From assembly GCA_002388905.1 (NCBI GenBank), contig DGNJ01000104.1:1-7280 (forward strand): a stretch of 7,280 nt of DNA, read 5' to 3'. The notes beneath the pieces were generated by a model. The model saw nothing but the letters and a program-made list of their open reading frames with translations, made no database searches and was not told the origin of the DNA. The position numbers and the translations under genes are program-made. This document shows, in pieces, positions 1 to 6,362 of the stretch. The stretch comes from Cellvibrionales bacterium UBA4495. GTDB taxonomy: Bacteria > Pseudomonadota > Gammaproteobacteria > Pseudomonadales > Porticoccaceae. The first letter of the stretch is position 1. The number at the start of each line of letters is the position of its first letter.

Positions 1-1673
1 AGCCCAACGCCATGGGCGGGCGCGAAGTGGGCGGCCTCGCCAATCAACTGGCGGCCCATATGAACTTCACCCCCGAGGACATCGACCGGGTGGGGCGCTT
101 CTGGGAGGCGCCGCGCATGGCCAGGCACCTCGGCCTCAAGGCCGTGGACCTGTTCGATGCCATCGAGCGGGGGAGTGTCAAAGCCGTGTGGATCATGGCC
201 ACCAACCCGGTCGTGAGCATGCCCGACGCCGACAGGGTGAAGCGGGCCCTGGAGAAGTGCGAACTGGTAGTGGTGTCGGACTGCATTGCCGAGACCGACA
301 CCACCGCCTGTGCCGATATCCTGCTGCCCGCCACCGGCTGGGGCGAAAAGGACGGCACGGTCACCAACTCCGAACGGCGCATTTCCCGGCAGCGGGCGCT
401 GTCCCTTCCCGCCGGGGAGGCACGCCACGACTGGCAGATCGTCTGCGACCTGGCCCGGCGCATGGGTTTCGGGGCGGCCTTTGACTACCGCTCGCCCCGG
501 GACGTGTTCTGTGAGCACGCCGCTTTGTCCGGTTTCGAGAACGCTGGCAACCGCGTCTTCGATATCAGCGGGCTGAGTGCCCTGTCCGACACCGGCTACG
601 AAAACCTGGAGCCGGTGCAGTGGCCGGTCAACGCCGCCAATCCCGCCGGGCGGGCACGGCTTTTCGGTGACGGTCGCTTCAGTACCGGCGACGGCCGCGC
701 GCGGTTCGTGGCGGTGATGCCCGCCGCGCCCAGCCAGAATTCCGGGGGCGGCTGCGGGTTTGTCATGAACACGGGACGCATCCGGGACCAGTGGCACACC
801 ATGACCCGTACCGCGCGGGCGCCGCGCTTGCTCAACCACATTGATTCGCCCTCCGTCAGCATCGGCCCCGCCGACGCCGCGCGCCTGCACATTACCGAAG
901 GCGACCTGCTGGAAGTCCAAAACAGCCGGGGCAGTTTGCGTCTGCCGGCGGCCATCGACGAGGGGGGCGGCAGCGGCGAAATCTTCGTGCCCATGCACTG
1001 GAACGATCAGTACGCCTCCCATGCCCGCATCGGCGCACTGATCGCACCGGTAACCGACCCTCGCTCCGGCCAGCCGGAGAGCAAATACGTGCCCGTCAAC
1101 CTGCGCAAACTGCCGGTTCGCCGCTGGTTGCAGGTGGCCAGTCACGAATCGCTGGACGTGAGCGTTTTCGATTTCTGGACCAAAGTGCCCCTGGCCCGGG
1201 GTTTTCGCTACCGCCTGGCGGTGCTCGAGGGTAACCACCTGGATGTGCTCGCCTGGGCCCGGGAACGTGCCGGTGGCGACACCCGCCTGGAATTCGGCGA
1301 TGCCGCCAGCGGCGACTACCGGATTATCGCCCACGACGACGTTCGCCCCCGGTTTATGGCCTACCTGGCCGCCGACCGGCAGTCACTGCCGCAGGGCAGT
1401 TGGCTGGCCGAAAATTTCGGCGCCCGACTGCCCGCCGACCGCTGGTTGCTGCTGGCGGGCAGAAGCGCCGCCGGCTCGGACAAGGGCCGGTTGATCTGTT
1501 CGTGCTTTGAAGTGGGGGAGAAGGAAATCATCCGCGCCATCGGGCAGGGGGCCGGCAACCCGCGGGAACTGGGGGATCAATTGCGCTGCGGGACCAACTG
1601 CGGCTCCTGCATTCCGGAGCTGAAGGCCCTGCTCACCAAAACCGCAGAGGGCGGGGAAGAGGACGCCGCCTGA
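1..1673 (+). CDS. nasA: Assimilatory nitrate reductase, large (molybdopterin) subunit, 3' part
   Basis: This cytoplasmic enzyme reduces nitrate to nitrite in nitrogen assimilation. The frame is open to the left edge (first full codon at position 3), so the start is missing. About 556 C-terminal residues remain of a protein family usually near 900, and the missing part should hold the N-terminal 4Fe-4S site. Numbering from the first full codon, a molybdopterin oxidoreductase core is visible: PNAMGGREVGG at 1-11, MATNPV near 65-70, and LLPATGWGEKDGTVTNSERR further on. The molybdopterin dinucleotide-binding domain spans about 252-370 and begins with NTGRIRDQWHTMTRT. The C-terminus is a BFD-like [2Fe-2S] domain with CSC (Cys499, Cys501) and CGTNCGSC (Cys529, 533, 536), the arrangement found in NasA-type enzymes that take electrons without a NarB-style partner. 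The cobA gene follows 42 bases downstream and fits a nitrate/nitrite assimilation operon. A periplasmic NapA or respiratory NarG is unlikely because neither carries this C-terminal domain. Confidence 0.95.
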   Translation, partial: PNAMGGREVGGLANQLAAHMNFTPEDIDRVGRFWEAPRMARHLGLKAVDLFDAIERGSVKAVWIMATNPVVSMPDADRVKRALEKCELVVVSDCIAETDTTACADILLPATGWGEKDGTVTNSERRISRQRALSLPAGEARHDWQIVCDLARRMGFGAAFDYRSPRDVFCEHAALSGFENAGNRVFDISGLSALSDTGYENLEPVQWPVNAANPAGRARLFGDGRFSTGDGRARFVAVMPAAPSQNSGGGCGFVMNTGRIRDQWHTMTRTARAPRLLNHIDSPSVSIGPADAARLHITEGDLLEVQNSRGSLRLPAAIDEGGGSGEIFVPMHWNDQYASHARIGALIAPVTDPRSGQPESKYVPVNLRKLPVRRWLQVASHESLDVSVFDFWTKVPLARGFRYRLAVLEGNHLDVLAWARERAGGDTRLEFGDAASGDYRIIAHDDVRPRFMAYLAADRQSLPQGSWLAENFGARLPADRWLLLAGRSAAGSDKGRLICSCFEVGEKEIIRAIGQGAGNPRELGDQLRCGTNCGSCIPELKALLTKTAEGGEEDAA

Positions 1674-1715
1674 GGCATCCTTCGCCACACCTGGCCACAC
1701 AACAGAGTATTTACC

Positions 1716-2537
1716 ATGAGTAACGTCATACCGTTCAAAAACCGGGAAATCGAGGACCATATCGACCGCCGTGCAAATAACGCCGCCGAAGGGGAGGTTA
1801 TCCTCCTCGGTGCCGGGCCCGGCGACCCGGACCTGCTGACCGTCCGGGGCCTGCGCGCCCTGCAAGAGGCGGATGTGGTGGTTTACGACCGCCTCGTGGC
1901 CCCCGAGTTGCTGGCCTGCACCGCCGGTGATTGCGAAAAAATCTATGTGGGCAAACGCAAGGACCGGCACAGCCTGCCCCAGGAAAAGATTTGCGAGCTG
2001 CTGGTGTCCCTGGCCAGTTCGGGCAAACGGGTGGTGCGCCTCAAAGGGGGCGATCCCTTTGTTTTCGGCCGCGGCGGTGAAGAACTGGACGTGCTCGAAA
2101 ACCGGGGAATCTCCTGGCAGGTCATTCCGGGCGTTACCGCCGCCATGGGTTGCGCCGCGGCCACCGGCATTCCCCTTACCCACCGGGCCTGCGCCCATGC
2201 GCTGACCTTTATCACCGCCCACCGCCAACAGGGAGAACTGGCGTTCAACTGGGACCTGGCCCTGCAGAAAGACCAGACGGTGGTGTTCTACATGGGGCTT
2301 TCCGTGGTGGGGGACATCGCCGCCGGTCTTATCGAGCGCGGCAAGGCGGCCGATACGCCCGTTGCCGTGATAGCCAACGGCTGCCGGGCGGACCAGCAGG
2401 TGGTGGTCGCCACCCTCGAGACCGTCGCCGAGCGGGTCCGACAAAGTGCCTTGCCATCGCCGGCGCTGATTATTCTCGGCGAGGTGGTGACCCATCGCCG
2501 GGCGCTGCTGGATGTCGCCGTTGGCGTAAGTTCGTGA
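1716..2537 (+). CDS. cobA: Uroporphyrinogen-III C-methyltransferase (SUMT)
   Basis: This 273-residue cytoplasmic enzyme uses S-adenosylmethionine to methylate uroporphyrinogen III at C2 and C7, giving precorrin-2, the precursor of siroheme and cobalamin. The family signatures are clear: LLGAGPGDPDLLT (about 30-42), the long motif RLKGGDPFVFGRGGEE (108-123), VIPGVTAAMGCAAATGIPLTHR (137-157) and FYMGL (191-195). The first 25 or so residues are a variable leader before the methyltransferase fold. There is no Met8-like dehydrogenase/ferrochelatase domain as in CysG, so the last two siroheme steps must come from another gene. The start ATG has only a weak purine stretch (ACAGAG at 1702-1707) in front of it, which suggests modest or coupled translation. 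Its place directly after nasA indicates siroheme supply for assimilatory nitrite reductase rather than for B12. The gene ends 52 bases before the convergent LysR gene. Confidence 0.95.
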   Translation: MSNVIPFKNREIEDHIDRRANNAAEGEVILLGAGPGDPDLLTVRGLRALQEADVVVYDRLVAPELLACTAGDCEKIYVGKRKDRHSLPQEKICELLVSLASSGKRVVRLKGGDPFVFGRGGEELDVLENRGISWQVIPGVTAAMGCAAATGIPLTHRACAHALTFITAHRQQGELAFNWDLALQKDQTVVFYMGLSVVGDIAAGLIERGKAADTPVAVIANGCRADQQVVVATLETVAERVRQSALPSPALIILGEVVTHRRALLDVAVGVSS

Positions 2538-2571
2538 ATGGTTTCTGTTCCGTCACGCAGGCGGGACTTTC

Positions 2572-2608
2572 GGACGCCACCAACATGCCTTAGGTTGTGG
2601 TGGCGTCC
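2572..2608. terminator. GC-rich hairpin at the convergent cobA / LysR boundary
   Basis: GGACGCCACCA (2572-2582) and TGGTGGCGTCC (2598-2608) are perfect reverse complements, giving an 11-bp stem with a 15-base loop. The hairpin begins 34 bases after the cobA stop. On the other strand the loop contains the LysR stop codon, and one arm lies in the last LysR codons. The position between two converging genes suggests a shared transcription end. Neither strand has a run of T after the stem, so it is not a textbook intrinsic terminator. It may instead stabilise 3' ends or act with Rho. Confidence 0.4.
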
Positions 2609-3522
2609 ACATGCAGGATCCGGCGTATCCTTTCAAACAGCATCTGTCCCGCCCGGGACAGGCGTCTGCCTTCCAGGGAAACCATGCCGATATTCCAGCC
2701 GATATCGGAGTGGGGCTGGGTCATTTCCAACCGTTGGAGCGTGCCGTCGGATAACTCGGTTTCCAGGGTATCCTGAACGCACATCAATATCCCGTCGCTG
2801 TCCATCGCCGCCGCCTTAAGACTGTGAAAGTCGTTGCACATGAGGTGCTTGACACTTGTCCTGTCGAAATTACCGCCGTAGAGCGCGCCGATAAGCGTCC
2901 AGTGGTCCTCCCCGAGATTGGGCATAAGCAGGGGAAAACGTATTAATTGGTCGGCGGTAATGACTTCGCCGGTAGCCAGTGGATGGCCGGCCCGAACGTA
3001 GAAACCCGTTTCCATGTACCGCAGTGGCAGGATGGCGGCGCCTCGTTGACCGGCGGAATCGAGCAGGCGGGTGTCGGCAATAAAAAATTCTATCTTTTCG
3101 CCGAAAAGGCTTTCGAGAAGGGCCGGGGGCGAATCGATGTCCGCGCGCACGGTGACCTTGGTTTCATCCCTGCTCATGGCTTTCATAAGTGGGGAGAGAA
3201 TGATGCCGGCCATGGCCGGTCCCACGCCAAAGCTGACCTCTCCGCTCTCGGCTTCCCGGATCAATTCGGCTTCCCGCCTGATGGTGCCGGCCCTCAGCAG
3301 TAATTCACGGCCCTGCTCGAGTATCCGGCGACCCTCCGGCGTGGCGCGTACGCCGGAACGGTTACGCTCGAACAAATGCAGACCCAGATCGTCCTCCAAT
3401 GCCTGGATACTCCGTGTCAGCGCGGATTGTGACAGGTGGAGGCGTTCGCTCGCACGTGCGAAATTGCATTCGCTCTCAAGGACGATCGCGTGATGGAGTT
3501 TACGGAGGTCAAGTGGTCTCAT
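2590..3522 (-). CDS. LysR-type transcriptional regulator
   Basis: This 310-residue DNA-binding regulator has the usual LysR-family length. The N-terminal winged helix-turn-helix is at residues 5-64, with NFARASERLHLSQSALTRSI (20-39) followed by ALEDDLGLHLFERN and TPEGRRIL. A linker helix (about 65-93) leads to a periplasmic-binding-protein-like effector domain (about 95-305, starting GEVSFGVGPAMAG). The effector is not predictable from the sequence. The start ATG at 3522 fits the family N-terminus (LDLRKLHHAIVLESE) but has no evident Shine-Dalgarno sequence. The gene is divergent from the hydroxylase gene, the classic arrangement for a LysR regulator and its target, and the shared region holds a T-N11-A box. 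It is therefore most likely the regulator of the downstream three-gene run, and less likely of nasA-cobA, which it converges with. Confidence 0.93.
   Translation of the reverse strand: MRPLDLRKLHHAIVLESECNFARASERLHLSQSALTRSIQALEDDLGLHLFERNRSGVRATPEGRRILEQGRELLLRAGTIRREAELIREAESGEVSFGVGPAMAGIILSPLMKAMSRDETKVTVRADIDSPPALLESLFGEKIEFFIADTRLLDSAGQRGAAILPLRYMETGFYVRAGHPLATGEVITADQLIRFPLLMPNLGEDHWTLIGALYGGNFDRTSVKHLMCNDFHSLKAAAMDSDGILMCVQDTLETELSDGTLQRLEMTQPHSDIGWNIGMVSLEGRRLSRAGQMLFERIRRILHVDATTT
2644..2661. repeat. Short palindrome inside the LysR gene
   Basis: CTGTCCCG (2644-2651) and CGGGACAG (2654-2661) form a perfect 8-base inverted repeat around two bases, within the 3' coding part of the regulator gene (the LSRAGQ region). 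It may simply reflect GC-rich codon use. In the mRNA it could form a hairpin a short way before the stop codon. Confidence 0.4.
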
Positions 3523-3541
3523 GGTTTTTCATGCGGATAAT

Positions 3542-3554
3542 TCATCAAAAATGA
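3542..3554. promoter_or_regulatory. Candidate LysR-type box (T-N11-A)
   Basis: TCAT (3542-3545) and ATGA (3551-3554) are inverted arms around five bases and satisfy the T-N11-A pattern typical of LysR-family sites. The site lies in the AT-rich part of the divergent region, 20 bases in front of the regulator's start codon. Its centre is about 55 bases upstream of the predicted start of transcription of the hydroxylase gene. A possible -10 for the regulator itself (TATCAT on the minus strand, 3551-3556) overlaps it, which would allow autoregulation. The pattern is short and can occur by chance in AT-rich DNA. Confidence 0.35.
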
Positions 3555-3560
3555 TATTTA

Positions 3561-3585
3561 ATTGCATTTGACTCACCAGTGCAAT
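3561..3585. promoter_or_regulatory. Inverted repeat over the -35 box, possible operator
   Basis: ATTGCA (3561-3566) and TGCAAT (3580-3585) are perfect inverted repeats separated by 13 bases. They bracket the predicted -35 hexamer at 3568-3573. A dimeric regulator bound here would touch or cover RNA polymerase contacts. It could be a second site for the divergent LysR protein or an operator for another factor. Confidence 0.4.
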
Positions 3586-3596
3586 GGACGAATACT
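3568..3596 (+). promoter_or_regulatory. Sigma-70 type promoter for the hydroxylase-DUF3604-isomerase run
   Basis: TTGACT (3568-3573, five of six consensus bases) is followed after exactly 17 bases by AATACT (3591-3596, four of six). Transcription would start near 3603 and leave about 45 untranslated bases before the ATG at 3648. The AT-rich stretch upstream (3537-3566) could add UP-element-like help. The optimal spacing and the location upstream of a good ribosome binding site make this the best promoter candidate in the window. Confidence 0.5.
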
Positions 3597-3635
3597 CGGG
3601 GGAAACGGGCGGCACTTCGCGTACCCGTTCGACAT

Positions 3636-3641
3636 AAGGGG
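3636..3641 (+). promoter_or_regulatory. Ribosome binding site that decides the hydroxylase start
   Basis: AAGGGG ends six bases before the ATG at 3648, a normal spacing. The ATG at 3642 directly abuts it and is too close. The in-frame GTG at 3579 lies inside the predicted promoter. Confidence 0.6.
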
Positions 3642-3647
3642 ATGAAA

Positions 3648-4460
3648 ATGTCACCGGGACAGTGGGCGATGGTGCTGATTCTCACTGTGTTGCCGGCCGA
3701 GATTATCAGCGGTTGGCATCGGGATATCTATCGGCGCGAGGACCTCCTGGTGACCGGTGGTTGTTTTCTTCTCAGTCAACTGGTCAGGCCGGTGGTGGCG
3801 CTTCTCTATGCCACGCTTTTTTCGATCTTCCTGCCGGTCTGGCGGGGCGCGCTTGCGGATACTCCTTTGTGGCTGGCACTTCCCGGCGTCTTGCTGTTTT
3901 CGGAGTTCTGTTTCTACTGGGTACACCGTCTCGCCCACTCCCCCGGCCGAAACAATCTGCTGTGGGGAATGCACCGCACCCATCACGCAGCCCGCTACCT
4001 GAATGTCACCGTCATGGCCCGGGTCAATATCTTCTGGCCTTTTGTAGTGCCCTATGCCTGGACAACGGGCCTTTCTTTCTATCTCTGCATGCATGAGGCG
4101 GCGGCGATAACGTTGGGAATATTGCTGATGTGGAACGCGTTTACCCACAGCGCTTTTCGGTGGGACGATGTCCTGGCCAAAACGGGTTGGGGTAAAAAGT
4201 TGCTATGGCTCGTTGAGCTGGTGTTCATCACGCCCCGCCTCCACCATACCCATCATGGCTGGGGACGGGACGGAAAAACGTATCGCAACTTTGCCACAGT
4301 CATTTCCCTTTTCGACCGACTGTTTGGGACACTGTATGTTCCCGGTGGTCGCCCCGCCAGATATGGCTTGCCGGGGTCGGACTGGCACTGGCTTCAGCAA
4401 ATCTTTTTCCCCCTCTGTTATCGCCCCCATGATCGAGTTTACGTGGCCGGCAAAAAGTGA
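3648..4460 (+). CDS. Fatty acid hydroxylase / sterol desaturase family membrane protein
   Basis: This 270-residue integral membrane protein belongs to the family of di-iron oxygenases that hydroxylate or desaturate lipids and sterols. Three histidine clusters, the presumed iron ligands, are intact: HRLAH (93-97, HxxxH), HRTHH (109-113, HxxHH) and HHTHH (199-203, HxxHH). An extra His lies in WNAFTHSAF (162-170). Hydrophobic stretches at about 7-21, 35-65, 74-91, 127-147 and 150-163 fit membrane helices, with the clusters expected on the cytoplasmic side. In many family members the second cluster is followed by an R-x-H-P element; here the corresponding stretch reads ARVNIFW (124-130) with no His, so this is a divergent subgroup. 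The ATG at 3648 is preferred because of its ribosome binding site. An in-frame GTG at 3579 would add 23 residues (MQWTNTRGKRAALRVPVRHK and MKM before the chosen Met). The DUF3604 gene begins 19 bases after the stop, which implies cotranscription. The substrate is unknown; sterol, fatty acid, carotenoid or ether lipid are all possible. Confidence 0.88.
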   Translation: MSPGQWAMVLILTVLPAEIISGWHRDIYRREDLLVTGGCFLLSQLVRPVVALLYATLFSIFLPVWRGALADTPLWLALPGVLLFSEFCFYWVHRLAHSPGRNNLLWGMHRTHHAARYLNVTVMARVNIFWPFVVPYAWTTGLSFYLCMHEAAAITLGILLMWNAFTHSAFRWDDVLAKTGWGKKLLWLVELVFITPRLHHTHHGWGRDGKTYRNFATVISLFDRLFGTLYVPGGRPARYGLPGSDWHWLQQIFFPLCYRPHDRVYVAGKK

Positions 4461-4470
4461 TTTTTCGGTT

Positions 4471-4475
4471 GGAGG
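4471..4475 (+). promoter_or_regulatory. Ribosome binding site of the DUF3604 gene
   Basis: GGAGG lies four bases before the ATG at 4480, inside the 19-base gap after the hydroxylase stop. It decides the start. The reading frame stays open upstream to 4168, but that stretch runs through the hydroxylase gene in another frame, whereas the protein from 4480 begins with a proper signal sequence. Confidence 0.75.
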
Positions 4476-4479
4476 CTTC

Positions 4480-6330
4480 ATGAAAAACAAAAAAGTCCGA
4501 AAATTAAACCTTCTGGCAGTGCCGTTCTGTCTGGCAGTTTATCTTGCGACACTGACTATTCAGGCAAGGGGCGATGATTATTCTCCCTTCGTAGCCTTAA
4601 ATTATCCGCAGAACCTCTACTGGGGTGATACCCATCTGCACACCGTTCTATCGACGGATGCCTACGGTTACGAAAACAGGCTGACACCGGAGGATGCCTA
4701 CCGTTTCGCCAAGGGCGATTCTGTTACCACCAATAGCGGGCAGAAGGTGAAACTGAGTCGTCCGCTGGACTTTCTGGTTATCTCGGACCATGCCACTTTT
4801 CTCGGCGTTTTCGACATGCTCGAAAATAACGATCCGGTTCTGCAAGGCACAAAGCTCGGCGAAATCCTGAAAGCCCGGCAACAGTCAGGCGAGCTGAAGC
4901 CTCTCGGTACTTTTCATTTGAGTGCCATGGGGAAAACAGGCCTGCCCCATGACCCGGTTCTCAAGGAAACCGCCTGGCAGCGGGTAGCGGAAAACGCCGA
5001 ACGCCAGAACGATCCCGGTCGCTTCACCGCGTTCATTGGTTATGAATGGACGGCCATGCCGGATGGCAACAATCTGCACCGCAACGTCATATTTCGCGAC
5101 GGCCCTGGCAAGGCTACAAAAGTGGTGCCGTTCAGCGCACTGGATTCCCGGGACCCCCGGGCCCTGTGGCGTTACCTGGAGAGCTACGAAATCCAGACAG
5201 GCGGGCGTGTGCTGGCGATCCCCCACAATGGCAACGTCAGCAATGGTGCCATGTTTCCCGACAAGACATTGTCCGGAGAGCCCCTGTCCCGGGCCTATGC
5301 CGAAACTCGGGCCCGCTGGGAGCCCCTCTACGAAATGACACAGGTGAAGGGAGATTCCGAGACCCACCCGGTGCTTTCCCCGGATGACCGGTTTGCGGAC
5401 TATGAAACCTGGGACAAATCCAATTTTTCCCTGGAGCAGCCTCCCAAGGAAGACTGGATGCTTAAGCATGAGTATGCCAGGGGCGCCCTGAAATTTGGCC
5501 TGCAACTCGAAAAAACGCTGGGAGTTAACCCTTTCAAGTTCGGGATGATCGGCAGCTCGGATTCCCATATTGGTGCGTCCGCCATTGAGGAAAACAGTTT
5601 TTTCGGTAAGTGGGCCCCTGAGGAGCCCAGCGCGACACGCCTGGAACTGCATTCCTACTATCCGATGGCCCGCTATGCGGCATCCGGCTTCGCCGCTGTC
5701 TGGGCCCACGAAAACACCCGTGAATCACTGTTTGACGCCATGCAGCGGCGTGAGACCTACGCCACCACGGGACCCCGAATGGTGGTGCGCTTCTTCGGCG
5801 GTTGGGATTTCGATGGGGAGGACCACTTGCGACCGGACTATGTGGCAATCGGCTACGACAAGGGCGTGCCCATGGGCGGGGACCTGAGTCGGGCGCCAAA
5901 GGGCGGATCGCCTCGCTTCCTGATTGTCGCTGCCAAGGACCCGGACGGAGCCAACCTGGAACGGATCCAGGTGGTTAAGGGCTGGCTCGGCGAAAAGGGG
6001 GAGACCCACGAAAAGGTTTACGACGTGGTGCTCTCCGATGACCGCAAATCGGACCCGGAGGTTGATATGGCGCCTACCATCGGTTCGACTGTCGATGTGG
6101 CAAACGCCACCTATACAAACAGGGTAGGGGAAGCGCAGATGAGCGCTGTCTGGAAGGACCCGGACTTCGAGCCTGATGAAAGAGCGTTTTATTACGTGCG
6201 GGTGCTGGAGATTCCCACACCCCGTTGGACTACCTACGACGCTGCCTTTTATGGCACGGAACCGCCCGAAGGTGTGCCGGCAGTTCAGCAGGAGCGGGCG
6301 TATACCTCGCCTATCTGGTACACACCCTGA
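4480..6330 (+). CDS. Exported DUF3604 protein with a PHP-like metal-binding site
   Basis: This 616-residue protein matches DUF3604 in motifs and length; the family has no established reaction that I know of. Residues 1-29 look like a Sec signal peptide: basic start (KNKKVRK), hydrophobic LLAVPFCLAVYLATLTI, and likely cleavage after IQA (29). Mature protein would be periplasmic or secreted. Motifs resemble the metal ligands of PHP-type hydrolases, in order: WGDTHLHT (48-55, His52 and His54), VISDHAT (100-106, Asp103 and His104), GYEWT (187-191, Glu189), NNLHRNV (His200), IPHNGN (247-252, His249) and GSSDSHIG (358-365, Asp361 and His363). ATTGPR (428-433) and a beta-rich C-terminal part follow. 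No repeat or further membrane segment is evident. PHP proteins are commonly phosphoesterases, so a metal-dependent hydrolase is the best guess. It sits 19 bases after the hydroxylase and 32 bases before the isomerase gene, so it is probably in the same transcript. Confidence 0.9.
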   Translation: MKNKKVRKLNLLAVPFCLAVYLATLTIQARGDDYSPFVALNYPQNLYWGDTHLHTVLSTDAYGYENRLTPEDAYRFAKGDSVTTNSGQKVKLSRPLDFLVISDHATFLGVFDMLENNDPVLQGTKLGEILKARQQSGELKPLGTFHLSAMGKTGLPHDPVLKETAWQRVAENAERQNDPGRFTAFIGYEWTAMPDGNNLHRNVIFRDGPGKATKVVPFSALDSRDPRALWRYLESYEIQTGGRVLAIPHNGNVSNGAMFPDKTLSGEPLSRAYAETRARWEPLYEMTQVKGDSETHPVLSPDDRFADYETWDKSNFSLEQPPKEDWMLKHEYARGALKFGLQLEKTLGVNPFKFGMIGSSDSHIGASAIEENSFFGKWAPEEPSATRLELHSYYPMARYAASGFAAVWAHENTRESLFDAMQRRETYATTGPRMVVRFFGGWDFDGEDHLRPDYVAIGYDKGVPMGGDLSRAPKGGSPRFLIVAAKDPDGANLERIQVVKGWLGEKGETHEKVYDVVLSDDRKSDPEVDMAPTIGSTVDVANATYTNRVGEAQMSAVWKDPDFEPDERAFYYVRVLEIPTPRWTTYDAAFYGTEPPEGVPAVQQERAYTSPIWYTP

Positions 6331-6362
6331 GTTGAGGAAGCCTGCGTGAGAGAGACAAATCG

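Noticed and set aside
1684..1700. Direct repeat GCCACAC, two copies ten bases apart, in the nasA-cobA gap
   Set aside because: It is too short and too GC/AC-biased to distinguish from chance, and no other regulatory signal accompanies it.
1383..2495. Long minus-strand open frame (370 codons) opposite nasA and cobA
   Set aside because: It spans two well-supported genes, its protein has no recognisable domain and is rich in low-complexity Gly/His/Gln, and it is the usual shadow of GC-rich coding DNA.
2538..2819. Plus-strand open frame starting one base after the cobA stop
   Set aside because: It runs mostly antisense through the LysR gene, gives an Arg/Pro/Ser-rich product without motifs, and has no ribosome binding site.
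4168..4479. In-frame upstream extension of the DUF3604 gene
   Set aside because: It overlaps the hydroxylase gene in another frame, would bury the signal peptide, and lacks a ribosome binding site, whereas the ATG at 4480 has GGAGG in front.
4522..4534. Possible lipoprotein signal around Cys17 of the DUF3604 protein
   Set aside because: The residues before the Cys read VPF, which does not fit the lipobox, and the Cys lies in the middle of the hydrophobic core. An ordinary signal peptide cleaved near residue 29 fits better.
4885..5709. Minus-strand open frame of 274 codons opposite the DUF3604 gene
   Set aside because: No family motif is visible, and it lies wholly inside a strongly supported gene on the other strand.
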